DNA of 64,000 nucleotides from Candidatus Laterigemmans baculatus. GTDB taxonomy: Bacteria; Planctomycetota; Planctomycetia; Pirellulales; Pirellulaceae. The DNA is taken from the NCBI RefSeq assembly GCF_010367455.1, contig NZ_WRPR01000062.1, forward strand, positions 61,706 to 125,705, in the 5' to 3' direction. A model generated the notes under the pieces. That model did no database searches. It was not told the DNA's origin and saw only the letters and a list, made by a program, of their open reading frames with translations. Positions within the stretch are counted from its first letter, which is position 1. The number at the start of each line of letters is the position of its first letter. This document shows positions 41,154 to 49,810 of this stretch, piece after piece. The position numbers were made by a program, and so were the translations under genes.

Positions 41154-42605
41154 ATGTCGGACTCCCACGACCCCCACAGCCGCGATCTGCTGCGTCACAC
41201 GACCCGCCGCCAACTGTTCCAGCAGTGTGGAGTCGGGCTCGGCGCGATGGCGCTCGGCTCGCTCCTCGGAACGAATCGCGGACAGGCCGCTTCGCTCCCC
41301 GCGCAGCCCATGGCGCCGCGGCCGGGGCATTACGCGCCGCGAGCCAAGGCGGTGATCTTCCTGTTCATGGCCGGCGGACCAAGCCAGCTCGATCTGTTCA
41401 ACGACAAACCGGTGCTCCGCAAGTACCACGGCGAGCCGACACCGGAGAGCTACACCGAGGGCAAGAGGTTCGCCTTCCTCAAAGGGAACGAGACGCTGCT
41501 CGGCAGCCCGCAGAAGTTCGCCCGCTACGGCCAGTGCGGCCAGGAGCTGAGCGATCTATTGCCGCACCATCGCAAAATCGTTGACGAAGTCTGCTGGATG
41601 CACGGGCTGAGCACCGATGTGTTCAACCATGGCCCGGCGAAGCTGTTCGTCAACACCGGATCGCCGCAGCCGGGGCGTCCGAGCATGGGCTCATGGGCGA
41701 CCTACGGGCTGGGGAGCGAAGCGGAAGATCTGCCGGGGTTCGTCGTGCTGCAGTCGGGTCCACGGGGGCCGCGCGGCGGATCGGCGCTCTGGTCCAGCGG
41801 CTTTCTGCCGACGAGCCACCAAGGCGTTCCCTTCCTCAGCGGGCCCGAGCCGATCCTCGATTTGAACAGCCCGACAGGACGCGATCGAGCGGCCGAACAG
41901 CGGTTCGTCGACGCGGTCACGGAGCTGAACCGGATGCGGCTCAGCGCGGTGGGAGACCCCGAAATCACGACCCGCATCGCCGCCTACGAGATGGCGTATC
42001 AGATGCAATCGAGCGCTCCGGAACTGATGGACATCGCTCAGGAATCGCAGCAGACGCTGGACCTCTACGGAGCGGTTCCCGGCAAACCCTCGTACGCTAA
42101 CAACTGCTTGCTCGCCCGGCGGCTGGTCGAGCGCGGCGTGCGGTTCATCCAGCTCTATCACACCAATTGGGATCACCACGGCGGCCCCACCGAGAACCTC
42201 GAAAAGCATTTGCCGGAGATCTGCAAAGAGGTCGACCAGGCTTCGGCGGCCCTCGTGCTGGATCTCAAACAGCGGGGGTTACTGGACGAAACGATCGTCG
42301 TCTGGGGAGGCGAATTCGGACGGACGCCGATGGGAGAAATCCGCGAGAGCACCGGGCGAGACCATCACATCGATGCCTACTCGATGTGGGCTGCTGGCGG
42401 TGGTTTCAAACGTGGTTACATCCACGGCCAGACCGACGATCTGGGATTTGGAACCACCGCCGGAGCCAAGCACGTTCACGATCTGCAGGCGACGCTACTG
42501 CACCTGCTCGGGCTCGACCATGAACGGCTGACCTATCGGTTTCAGGGCCGGGAATTCCGTCTGACGGATGTCCACGGCCGAATCCTCCACGATTTGATCA
42601 GCTGA
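41154..42605 (+). CDS. DUF1501 protein (Tat-exported)
   Basis: A 483-residue protein of the alkaline-phosphatase-like DUF1501 family. The N-terminus TTRRQLFQQCGVGLGAMALG is a twin-arginine-type signal. Core motifs include AKAVIFLFMAGGPSQLDLFN and VVWGGEFGRTPM, plus GRDHHIDAYSMWAAGGG, which carry the metal-binding residues typical of the fold. It lies 16 bases after the DUF1549/DUF1553 gene, the standard planctomycete pair. The ATG at 41154 is preferred over a GTG one codon earlier. The TGA stop at 42603-42605 overlaps the start of an intergenic GCTAGC-family repeat. Confidence 0.92.
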   Translation: MSDSHDPHSRDLLRHTTRRQLFQQCGVGLGAMALGSLLGTNRGQAASLPAQPMAPRPGHYAPRAKAVIFLFMAGGPSQLDLFNDKPVLRKYHGEPTPESYTEGKRFAFLKGNETLLGSPQKFARYGQCGQELSDLLPHHRKIVDEVCWMHGLSTDVFNHGPAKLFVNTGSPQPGRPSMGSWATYGLGSEAEDLPGFVVLQSGPRGPRGGSALWSSGFLPTSHQGVPFLSGPEPILDLNSPTGRDRAAEQRFVDAVTELNRMRLSAVGDPEITTRIAAYEMAYQMQSSAPELMDIAQESQQTLDLYGAVPGKPSYANNCLLARRLVERGVRFIQLYHTNWDHHGGPTENLEKHLPEICKEVDQASAALVLDLKQRGLLDETIVVWGGEFGRTPMGEIRESTGRDHHIDAYSMWAAGGGFKRGYIHGQTDDLGFGTTAGAKHVHDLQATLLHLLGLDHERLTYRFQGREFRLTDVHGRILHDLIS

Positions 42606-42679
42606 GCCGTAGGCGCTAGCCTCGGGCCTCGCAGCCCATTGTTTCCGCTGCAGAACCCGCGGCTAGCGCCGTCGGCTCA
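42604..42679. repeat. GCTAGC-family inverted repeat after the DUF1501 gene
   Basis: Arms gagccgtaggcgctagcc (42604-42621) and ggctagcgccgtcggctc (42661-42678) form a palindromic unit of about 75 bases. It is nearly identical to 57087-57164. It lies between convergent genes, so it could terminate both. Confidence 0.92.
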
Positions 42680-42696
42680 TGGTCTTCGAGAACCGC

Positions 42697-42807
42697 CTAG
42701 TGCGTCGCGACACATAGTCGCCTTTCGCTCCGCGAAAGTTGCGCATTTACGCTGCTTTCGCGGAGCGAAAGGCGACTCTTGGAGAGAAGGCTTTAGTGCG
42801 TTGCGAC
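42697..42807. repeat. Perfect 23-bp inverted repeat flanked by near-identical 15-bp direct repeats
   Basis: A perfect inverted repeat has arms 42716-42738 and 42755-42777 with a 16-base loop; each arm contains cctttcgctccgcgaaag or its complement. On either side are near-identical 15-base sequences, ctagtgcgtcgcgac (42697) and ttagtgcgttgcgac (42793), the second being the end of the neighbouring gene. The arrangement looks like a small insertion with duplicated target or a terminator. Confidence 0.9.
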
Positions 42808-43068
42808 GCCGTGGCGTCGGCTGATGTAGACGACGATCAGTAGCGCCACCACGCCCCCGATGATCGAACCGATCCAGTTGCTGGGCTGGACGGGCGAACC
42901 ACCAAAGAAGAGGTAGGCCAAGAAACCTCCCACGAACGAGCCAACCACGCCCAGGGCCATGGTGGCGAGCAGGCCGATCGATTGCCGCCCCGGAACGAGC
43001 AGACGAGCGATGGCACCGATGATCAGGCCGAACACGGCCCAGCCGATGAGGGTCAGCAGCATGTCCAT
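42793..43068 (-). CDS. GlsB/YeaQ/YmgE-family membrane protein
   Basis: A 91-residue protein with three hydrophobic glycine-rich helices: LIGWAVFGLIIGAIARLLVP, the second ALGVVGSFVGGFLAYLFFGG and a third IIGGVVALLIVVYI. The spacing and glycine pattern fit the transglycosylase-associated (YmgE) family, whose members are often induced by stress. The function is unproven. The gene is alone between repeats; its last codons lie within the direct repeat that flanks the hairpin at 42716-42777. Confidence 0.88.
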   Translation of the reverse strand: MDMLLTLIGWAVFGLIIGAIARLLVPGRQSIGLLATMALGVVGSFVGGFLAYLFFGGSPVQPSNWIGSIIGGVVALLIVVYISRRHGVATH

Positions 43069-43213
43069 AAGTGGATCTCGCGAAAGAGTGTGGATGGGTC
43101 GGAGCTAGCGCGGCGGGTGGTTGCCTCCGGCCGCGTCGCTGCATATTTGCAAGCATCGTGCCAATTCGCTTCCTCAGCCGGGGGGCGATAGCCACTGTCG
43201 GAAAACCCCCACG

Positions 43214-43238
43214 ACACCCTCCCCCCGAGAGGGTAATG
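43214..43238. repeat. Short CCCTCCCC-family repeat
   Basis: A truncated copy (caccctccccccgagagggt) of the family seen in full at 55749-55894 and 63768-63899. It lies in the gap between the YmgE-like gene and the DUF58 gene. Confidence 0.8.
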
Positions 43239-43264
43239 GTGAAAATCAGTTTTCTGACCGAACG

Positions 43265-44167
43265 CTACCGCGCGGCGGCTGACTGCAACAACTGCGGCAG
43301 GCGGACGTGCAGCGGATCGCTGGTCGAGAGGCTCCAGAAGGTGACTTCGGCGGCGTGGCAGCCCGCGGCGAGCTCTCCGCGGTGGCGAGCGAATTCCTCG
43401 CGGTAGGCCGCCGCGATGCCGCGGGAATCGGCGGTCAGCGCGAGCTGATCCTCCAAACCGACGAATTCCGTGGTCTCGCTGAAGGGAAACTCCGCTTCGG
43501 CCGGATCGGTGACTTGGATCGCGAGCACCTCGGCGGCTAACTGGCGAATCCCGCGAATCGTCTTCAGCAGCGACTCGGCATCGTCGAACAGATCGCTGAG
43601 AATCACCACCAATCCGCGGCTCGGCAGCGACTGGGCGGCGGCAGCCAGCTGCGAAGCGATCCGCACGTTCGGCTCCAATTCGATGGCGTCCATCGCGGTC
43701 GCCATCGCGAGCAGATGTCCCGGCCCGCTGCCGGCGGGCAACCGAGGAGTGACCGCTGCGCCAACGCTGGTCAGCGAAGCACGGTCGTGGTTTTCGGCAG
43801 CGACGAAGGCGAGCGAAGCGGCGATTCGCAGGGCGCAGACCAGCTTGTTGCTCGCCGCCGCTTCACTGGCAAAGCCCATGCTTCCGCTCGCGTCGACCAA
43901 AAAATGGCAGTCGAGCGTCGTCTCGTCCTCGCGGCGGCGGAGGTAGAACTTGTTCGTCCGGGCGTAGACTTTCCAGTCGACCTGCCGCAGATCGTCTCCG
44001 GTCGTGTAGGGCCGATACTCGGAGAATTCGATCGCACGGCCGCTGCGGGGATTGCGGTGGGCTCCGCTCCAGGCTCCCTCGGCCGCGCGTCTGGCAGCGA
44101 GCCGCAGCCCCCGCAGTCGCTCAAGAGTGCGGGGTTCGAAATACTTTTTCCAGACCTCGTCCATCAT
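43265..44167 (-). CDS. DUF58 (VWA-like) protein
   Basis: A 300-residue cytoplasmic protein of the DUF58 family, which has a VWA-like fold. The family core is SEYRPYTTGDDLRQVDWKVY, followed by the DxSxS motif DCHFLVDASGSMGF, and LVVILSDLFDDAESLL. It overlaps the 3' end of the MoxR gene by 47 bases, so both are in one operon. DUF58 proteins usually work with MoxR ATPases and Bat-type membrane proteins; the matching membrane genes are at 27-32 kb here. Confidence 0.93.
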   Translation of the reverse strand: MMDEVWKKYFEPRTLERLRGLRLAARRAAEGAWSGAHRNPRSGRAIEFSEYRPYTTGDDLRQVDWKVYARTNKFYLRRREDETTLDCHFLVDASGSMGFASEAAASNKLVCALRIAASLAFVAAENHDRASLTSVGAAVTPRLPAGSGPGHLLAMATAMDAIELEPNVRIASQLAAAAQSLPSRGLVVILSDLFDDAESLLKTIRGIRQLAAEVLAIQVTDPAEAEFPFSETTEFVGLEDQLALTADSRGIAAAYREEFARHRGELAAGCHAAEVTFWSLSTSDPLHVRLPQLLQSAAAR

Positions 44168-45320
44168 CCCATGTCCTTTCCAGCTGGCGGACGTGGGCGA
44201 TCACCCGGGCGACGATCTCGTCGACGGTCACCCCTTCGGCGCCGGCAGCAAAATTGGTGCGGATCCGATGCCGCAAGACAGGCAACGCGACCGCCTCGAT
44301 ATCGCGGCGTTCGACCACGTACCGCCCGTCGAGCGCGGCGCGGGCCTTCCCCCCGAGCGCCAGAAACTGCCCGGCTCGTGGTCCCGCTCCCCAAGCCACG
44401 TAGCGACCGATCTCCTCGGGCGTCCCAGCGATCTCGGGCCGGGTGGAGCGGACCAGAGCGACGGCAAAACGTGCGACCGGCTCGGCCAGCGGCACCCGCC
44501 GCACGACCGCCGCCAGATCGAGCAACTCCGCTCCGTCGGTCACATGGCTCAGCTCGCTCGCGACGCTCCGCGTGGTCTCCATCACCACCCGCAGCTCCTC
44601 CTCCTCGTCGGGATAGTCGACGCGGATGTCGAACATGAACCGATCGAGCTGGGCTTCGGGAAGCGGATACGTCCCCTCCTGCTCGATCGGGTTCTGCGTC
44701 GCTAGCACAAAGAACGGCCGCGGCAGGCGGTGCTTCTGACCGGCCGCCGTGACCTGCCCCTCCTGCATCGCTTCGAGCAACGCGGCCTGCGTCTTGGGAG
44801 GCGTCCGGTTGATCTCGTCAGCGAGCACGATGTTGGCAAACACCGGCCCGGGAATGAAGCGGAACTCGCGGCCCCCGGTGCGGCGGTCCTCCTGCAGGAC
44901 TTCGGTCCCGGTGATGTCCGAAGGCATCAGGTCGGGCGTGAACTGAATGCGGTGGAAGTCGAGCCGTAGCGTCTCCGCCAAGCTCTGCACGAGCAACGTC
45001 TTGGCCAGCCCCGGAACGCCGACCAGCAAGCAGTGACCGCCGGCGACCAGTGCCGTCAGGACTTGGTCGATCACCTCCCGCTGACCCACGATCCGCTTGG
45101 CCAACTGGTCCGACAGTTCGCGGTAGACCTCCGCCAACCGAGCGAGCTTGTCGACATCCCCCCCAGCTAAACCTTCACCAGCCAACCCCTCACCGGCCGC
45201 AGCGGCTGCGGAAGCGGTGGGCGGTTGCGGGCGGGAACGACCAGCGGAATCGAGCGGCCCAGCGGGTTCCAAAGGCTCGGCTGGTTCGCGATCAGGGTGC
45301 GACGGATGTGGGACGTTCAT
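44121..45320 (-). CDS. MoxR-family AAA ATPase
   Basis: A 399-residue AAA+ ATPase of the MoxR group, thought to act as a chaperone for complex assembly. An N-terminal Pro/Ala/Gly-rich region of ~50 residues includes two GEGLA repeats. The ATPase domain starts at about 65: Walker A in LLVGVPGLAKTLLVQSLAE, Walker B NIVLADEINRTPPKTQAALL, sensor 1 FVLATQNPIEQEGTYPLPEA, and RFMFDIRVDYP. The gene overlaps the upstream propeller gene by four bases and the DUF58 gene downstream by 47. Confidence 0.95.
   Translation of the reverse strand: MNVPHPSHPDREPAEPLEPAGPLDSAGRSRPQPPTASAAAAAGEGLAGEGLAGGDVDKLARLAEVYRELSDQLAKRIVGQREVIDQVLTALVAGGHCLLVGVPGLAKTLLVQSLAETLRLDFHRIQFTPDLMPSDITGTEVLQEDRRTGGREFRFIPGPVFANIVLADEINRTPPKTQAALLEAMQEGQVTAAGQKHRLPRPFFVLATQNPIEQEGTYPLPEAQLDRFMFDIRVDYPDEEEELRVVMETTRSVASELSHVTDGAELLDLAAVVRRVPLAEPVARFAVALVRSTRPEIAGTPEEIGRYVAWGAGPRAGQFLALGGKARAALDGRYVVERRDIEAVALPVLRHRIRTNFAAGAEGVTVDEIVARVIAHVRQLERTWDDGRGLEKVFRTPHS
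45163..45192 (-). repeat. In-frame 15-bp repeat (2 copies) in the moxR gene
   Basis: Two copies of a 15-bp unit (45163 and 45178) encode a doubled GEGLA in the N-terminal extension of the MoxR protein. The copies differ at a few bases. Confidence 0.8.
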
Positions 45321-48300
45321 GGTGAACCAGTGTAAGCGATCCGGCCGACGAACGCGGAGAGCGTGTCGGCCGAAGCCATGACCAGCACCCCGCCGGCGGC
45401 CGCCAAGTGCCCGCCCCGCAGTCCGGCGGCCCGCAGATCGATGCGGCGAAGCGGGCGAACGAGCGGGGCGAGCCGATCGGTAGGCGGAGCGAGCCGATTG
45501 GTAGGCGGGGCGAGCCGATCGGCAGGCGGAGCCAGCCCCGCGTCAAACACCCAGATCGCGTCGGCCGTCGGCCAGTAGACTTCGCGCCCGGCCAGCAGCG
45601 CTCGCCCGGTCCGCCGCGGCCGGGGCAAACCGCCCCTTGGCTGCCGCGAAACACCGGCAGGCCAGGAAGCCAGCCGGCGACCACTCTCTCGGGCAATCCA
45701 GTGAAGCGAATCGCCTCCGGCCAGGACCGCTCCATCGACCTGTCCGAGAATCTGATCGACGTCGTCGGCTTCGCCCGGAGGGAGCGCCCAGAGCAAGCGC
45801 CCGTCGAGCGGATCGACCGCGAACAGCGAATCGCAGTCGGCCGCCGAGACGATCGCCAGCGGACCGAGGACCGCCGTGCCACTCAACTGAATCCGCTCGC
45901 TCCGCCGCCGCCGCGGATAGCCTCCCGAAAGAAGCTCGCCGCGCGGGTAACGCATCACCCAGCGGAGGGCGCCCGATTCGGAGTCGATCCCCGCCACCGC
46001 TCCGCTGTCGCCGTGATAGTAGACGATCCCTTCGCGGTAGCTGACCAGACACTGGCCGATGCGGTTCCGTGGCTCGGAGACGATCGGGCGAGCCGAACCG
46101 ATGATCGGAGTGCGATACAACGGCTCGCCGCTGGCCACGTCGATGCAGAGGACCGAGGAGGTCAAGGTGGCGTCATCCCGCTCGGCCACGCCGACAAACA
46201 TCCGCCGTCCCACGACGAGCGGAGCTCCCTCGAACTCAAAATTCGTGGATTCGGCCCCCCCGGGAGCTGCCTGTCCGCCAGCTGCAGCCACCTCGGCGGC
46301 TCGCAACGGATAGCCGTCGACGAGTTGACCCTCCCGCTCGAGATCGACCAACACCACTTGGGATTGGGGCTGGCGTGGCCGAGCGACCGCCAGCCAGCCC
46401 GATTCCGGTGGCCCGAACCGACCGGCCACCCGTCCCTCGGCCGCCGAGAGCGTAAAGCGGGGCTCCCCGTCGAGCGGCAGCTGTGCAGCCCGGACCGCTG
46501 CGTCGACGCCCTCGGTGTCCCGGAAAATCGGCGAGGCCGCGACTTCGAATGCTTCCGATGGCTCGGCCGCGGCGGAGGGCTGCTCAGCAGGGAGAGCAGC
46601 CGACGGAACTGCCGCCGCCGGCCAGGAGCGTCCACTCGCGAGGTCATATGCATGGATCGCGTTGCGGCTCGGCAGCAGGACGAGACTCCGGTGGATGATC
46701 GGTAGCGCCGTCGCCGGGAGATTGGCCAAGTCGCCGATCGGGGGTTCCGTGGGAAGCAGGCGACGCTCAAGCACCGCTGCTGCCCGTTGCTCAGCCTCTT
46801 CCTCTCCGATCCGCCGCGTCCACGTGGGCAGCATCGGCACATCGACGAGCGGTTCGCTCTGGTAGACGCGGGTCGCGTCGCCGCCGACGGTCGGCCACTG
46901 CTGGCCCAGCGGATCGCTGGCACGTGGGGACACCGCGGCAGGGGCTTCGAGCAGCCGCTCGAGGGCATCGACCAGCGGCAAGCGGGCGCCGCCGAGCACG
47001 ACTGGCTCCTCCGGAAACCACTCGCCGACGAGTGCAGCCAAACGTTCCGCCGTCTGTCGCTCGCCAGCCCGCAGATAGGCGTCGACTAGCCGCAAGCCGA
47101 TCTCCGGGTGCGGGAGGTCCGAACCGTGATAGCATCCGAGCGGCCAGCCGCCGGGCTGCTCCACCCGCTCGCCGACCACGGCGGCGTGAGCTTCGAGATC
47201 CGCTTCGGCGATCCGCGGCAGCCACATCTCCCATCCCACGGCCGCCACTTCGGAGGCTCGCTCGCCGGTGTCGCAGGCTTGCCAGCGAGCATCGATCCGC
47301 CGCAGCGCTCCGATCGCTGTCCAGTTCCAGCCTCGCTCGAGCGCCAGGTCGGCGACCAGCAGCAACGCTTCGTCGCCGTAACTGGTGGCGAAAATCGCAT
47401 CGGCTGTCCGTGTTGCCTGTTCGAGGCTACGAGAGCTACGAGCCGCGTCGAGCCGCGTCCGCGCCGCCGCATCGGTCCGCTCGCGGTACCGGGCCAACAC
47501 GGCCGGATGCGACTGGCCCCAGCGGAGCAGCCGGTCTTGGAGGAACAGCTGGAGCGGGACGTACCGGACGAACTCCGCCTCCAACTCTTCAGCAGGCTCG
47601 GTCGCCACCATCCGCCCCTCGGCCTCGTCGATCGTCCGCACGACGAGCGGCACGACCTCGTCGACGGCATCGGCTGCGATCAGCTGGTCGATCTGTTCGA
47701 GCGCCAGCCGCTGGGCCGCAGTCAGCGACGCGACTTCTGCTGGCGGTTCCGCCGCGGCGGCCCGGGGAGTAAGCAACAGCAGGAGATACAGGATCACCGC
47801 AGCGAGGATCAGCAACGTCAGCAGCCCCACGACGCCCAGTCCGTTCCGCCCTTCTTGCTCTTCGACAGTCGAGCGAAAGGGACCGCTCACCTGATACGGA
47901 TTGGCCGTCTCACGGGGCCGCTCCTGCGGCGTGGCGAAAACATCTCCGGGGACTCCGGCCGCGCGCTCGTCGGCTGGCCCCTCCGGCTCCGCGACGCTTT
48001 CACCCTCGATCGCGAGAGCTTCCTCCCGCGGCATCGCACAGCTCCAGCAGACGTCGAACGCCGGCTCGTTGATCTCGTCGCACCGCGGGCACCGCCACCG
48101 CCCGGCCGTGGCTCGCTGCCGCTCGTCCTCGAGCAGCACCTGCTCCGCCGCCGCCACGTCGTCGACTGCCACTTGGACTTTGACTCCTCCGAGGGCGACG
48201 CCGACGTAACTCAGGCTCCGCCCGGTCTCCGCCCCTTGCACAAACGCGCGGATTCCGGCGGCCTCGAGCCGATCGCGGAGCATCTCGGCCTCCCAAACCG

Positions 48301-48340
48301 GACCGCAGCGACGGATCGTGACCAATTGCTCGCCGGACAT
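45317..48340 (-). CDS. DUF2007 - zinc ribbon - membrane helix - PQQ-type beta-propeller protein
   Basis: A 1007-residue multidomain protein. Residues 1-75 are a DUF2007-type domain (VWEAEMLRDRLEAAGIRAFV). A zinc ribbon with CPRC (84-87) and CWSC (98-101) follows. A single membrane helix is at about 168-191 (GLLTLLILAAVILYLLLLL). The C-terminal ~800 residues are extracytoplasmic: a helical region (about 200-430), then PQQ-binding-like propeller blades (for example GVDAAVRAAQLPLDGEPR and VLCIDVASGEPLYRTPIIG). Near the C-terminus are three RLAPPTD-type repeats. It is the first gene of an operon with moxR and DUF58. The start is the ATG at 48340. Confidence 0.85.
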   Translation of the reverse strand: MSGEQLVTIRRCGPVWEAEMLRDRLEAAGIRAFVQGAETGRSLSYVGVALGGVKVQVAVDDVAAAEQVLLEDERQRATAGRWRCPRCDEINEPAFDVCWSCAMPREEALAIEGESVAEPEGPADERAAGVPGDVFATPQERPRETANPYQVSGPFRSTVEEQEGRNGLGVVGLLTLLILAAVILYLLLLLTPRAAAAEPPAEVASLTAAQRLALEQIDQLIAADAVDEVVPLVVRTIDEAEGRMVATEPAEELEAEFVRYVPLQLFLQDRLLRWGQSHPAVLARYRERTDAAARTRLDAARSSRSLEQATRTADAIFATSYGDEALLLVADLALERGWNWTAIGALRRIDARWQACDTGERASEVAAVGWEMWLPRIAEADLEAHAAVVGERVEQPGGWPLGCYHGSDLPHPEIGLRLVDAYLRAGERQTAERLAALVGEWFPEEPVVLGGARLPLVDALERLLEAPAAVSPRASDPLGQQWPTVGGDATRVYQSEPLVDVPMLPTWTRRIGEEEAEQRAAAVLERRLLPTEPPIGDLANLPATALPIIHRSLVLLPSRNAIHAYDLASGRSWPAAAVPSAALPAEQPSAAAEPSEAFEVAASPIFRDTEGVDAAVRAAQLPLDGEPRFTLSAAEGRVAGRFGPPESGWLAVARPRQPQSQVVLVDLEREGQLVDGYPLRAAEVAAAGGQAAPGGAESTNFEFEGAPLVVGRRMFVGVAERDDATLTSSVLCIDVASGEPLYRTPIIGSARPIVSEPRNRIGQCLVSYREGIVYYHGDSGAVAGIDSESGALRWVMRYPRGELLSGGYPRRRRSERIQLSGTAVLGPLAIVSAADCDSLFAVDPLDGRLLWALPPGEADDVDQILGQVDGAVLAGGDSLHWIARESGRRLASWPAGVSRQPRGGLPRPRRTGRALLAGREVYWPTADAIWVFDAGLAPPADRLAPPTNRLAPPTDRLAPLVRPLRRIDLRAAGLRGGHLAAAGGVLVMASADTLSAFVGRIAYTGSP
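45468..45530 (-). repeat. In-frame 21-bp tandem repeat (3 copies) in the propeller gene
   Basis: Three 21-base units at 45468, 45489 and 45510, each containing cgagccgat(c/t)gg, encode heptapeptides of the form RLAPPTD/N near the C-terminus of the propeller protein. Units differ at one or two bases. Confidence 0.93.
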
Positions 48341-48394
48341 GTGGTGTTTTGCCCTATCTGGAGTTCCCAATCGTGCTCGTACAAGGCCATTGCA

Positions 48395-48507
48395 TCAGCC
48401 ACCGGGCGCTAGCCCCCGGTTCTCGAGCTATTTATCAGCCGCCGGGCGCTAGCCCCCGGTTCTCGAAAACGCCGCAAGAACCGGACGCTAGCGCGTGGCG
48501 GCTGATG
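48395..48507. repeat. GCTAGC-family repeats, three units
   Basis: Three related units carry cgggcgctagcccccggttct: one at about 48400, one at 48441, and an inverted one at 48480-48507 (gaaccggacgctagcgcgtg). It lies in the gap between the propeller gene start and the DUF420 gene end, which also holds the GAGTAC block just after it. Confidence 0.9.
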
Positions 48508-48550
48508 ATTTTCCCGGACTCGCAGCTAGCACAACTCTAACCGCAGCGCA

Positions 48551-48600
48551 TCGAGTACGAGTACGAGTACCGCTGCGCTGAGTACGAGTACGAGTACGAT
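48551..48600. repeat. GAGTAC satellite, second locus
   Basis: Tandem gagtac hexamers in two blocks separated by cgctgcgct, matching the structure of the repeat at 17168-17250 (where the spacer is cgcttcgct). It is intergenic, just downstream of the DUF420 gene. Confidence 0.92.
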
Positions 48601-48623
48601 TGAGGGGAAAGGCTGCGCACGGC

Positions 48624-49085
48624 CTACGTGGCGTACAGCTGGTAGAGCATGAAGTACACGATCACTCCGGTCACTGAGACGTACAGCCAGATTGGGAAAG
48701 CGAACCGGACGACGCGGCGGTGAGCGGCGCGGCGGTCTTTGAAGCCCAACACGGCGGCCCAGATCGCCAGCACCGGGACGGTCATCGCCAACGGAATGTG
48801 CGTGGCCAGCACCGCCAGGTAGACGCCGCGGGCGGTCGCCGAGGCGATCGCCGGGTCGCGGGGGAACGGCTTGTTGTACGAGCCGGTCGTCTCGAACAGC
48901 GCGACCTTGTGCAGCAAATACAGCCCCAAGAACACGGAGCTGACAACCAGTGCGGCGAGCATCAGATTGCGATGCGCGGCGATGCGGCCTTGGCGAATCT
49001 TGCTCAAGCCGACGAGGAGCAGCACGGTCGCTACGGCGTTGAGCGAAGCGGTGGCATGCGGAAGGTTGGCCGCCAACCATTCCAT
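48624..49085 (-). CDS. DUF420 membrane protein
   Basis: A 153-residue, four-helix protein of the DUF420 family found beside cytochrome oxidase genes. Visible features: NAVATVLLLVGLSKIRQGRI, HRNLMLAALVVSSVFLGLYL and HIPLAMTVPVLAIWAAVLGF, with the histidines typical of the family. It is the last gene of the oxidase-biogenesis operon. The ATG at 49085 overlaps the stop of the SCO gene (TGATG). Its exact role is unknown. Confidence 0.9.
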   Translation of the reverse strand: MEWLAANLPHATASLNAVATVLLLVGLSKIRQGRIAAHRNLMLAALVVSSVFLGLYLLHKVALFETTGSYNKPFPRDPAIASATARGVYLAVLATHIPLAMTVPVLAIWAAVLGFKDRRAAHRRVVRFAFPIWLYVSVTGVIVYFMLYQLYAT

Positions 49086-49810
49086 CAAGAGGTCCCCTTG
49101 CCGCGGGCAAGCATCTTGCGAATCTCCGCTTTCAGCTCCTCGAACTCGCGATCCTCACGCCACGAGTAGTAGCCCGAGATCTCGCCGCTCTCGTCGACCA
49201 GGATCAGCTTCTCGGTGTGAAATTTCTCTTCGGCGGCGACTTCGAAAACTTCCGCACCGACGCGGCGGATGTAGGTCAAGTCGCCAGTCAAAAACAGCCA
49301 CTGGTCCTCATCCGCCTTAAACCGCTTGGCGTACTCGCGGAGCGTCTCCGGGGTGTCGGTTTCGGGGTCGACCGAGATCCCGACAAACCGCACTCCCTGA
49401 TCCTCGAACTCCGTTTGCAGCTGCTGGATCTTCTGGTTCTGCATCACGCAGATGCTCGGGCAGGTGCTGAAGAAGAAGCTCGCCACGTAGGGCTGGCCCT
49501 GGAGCGACTCGCTCGAGACCTGCTCGCCGCTCCGCTCGGTCAACGTGAAACTGGTCAGCCACTCGCTCTCGCCGGTCGCTGGGGAATCGCTCGCCGACGC
49601 CGGCGCGTCCCCGTCAGTCGCCTCCCCGTCAGTCGCCTCCCCGTCCGCCGTATCGAATGCAGCCGCGTCGACCGCGACCACGCGTTCCAAAGCTTCCCCT
49701 TCGGCAACCGCCTGATCGGAAGTCGGCAGCGGCGTTTGGAAAAACCGCATCCCGAGGCCGATCGCCAGCCCGACCGCGAGAATGATCACGACGTTGAGTG
49801 CTGTTCGCAT
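49085..49810 (-). CDS. SCO1/SenC-family copper chaperone protein
   Basis: A 241-residue membrane-anchored thioredoxin-fold protein that delivers copper to the CuA site of cytochrome oxidase. A helix is at about 5-23 (NVVIILAVGLAIGLGMRF). The copper ligands are intact: SFFFSTCPSICVMQ (Cys-x3-Cys) and EEKFHTEKLILVDESG (His). The acidic linker before the fold contains a doubled GEATD repeat. Its start overlaps the stop of the ABC permease gene (TGATG), so copper delivery and the transporter are encoded together. Confidence 0.94.
   Translation of the reverse strand: MRTALNVVIILAVGLAIGLGMRFFQTPLPTSDQAVAEGEALERVVAVDAAAFDTADGEATDGEATDGDAPASASDSPATGESEWLTSFTLTERSGEQVSSESLQGQPYVASFFFSTCPSICVMQNQKIQQLQTEFEDQGVRFVGISVDPETDTPETLREYAKRFKADEDQWLFLTGDLTYIRRVGAEVFEVAAEEKFHTEKLILVDESGEISGYYSWREDREFEELKAEIRKMLARGKGTS
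49609..49638 (-). repeat. In-frame 15-bp repeat (2 copies) in the SCO gene
   Basis: Two perfect units of ccccgtcagtcgcct at 49609 and 49624, followed by a partial one, encoding GEATD in the linker of the SCO protein. Confidence 0.9.

Noticed and set aside
43265..44167. Possible frameshift because the DUF58 and MoxR genes overlap by 47 bases
   Set aside because: Both proteins have normal ends and family lengths; the overlap is a genuine coupling, not a broken gene.
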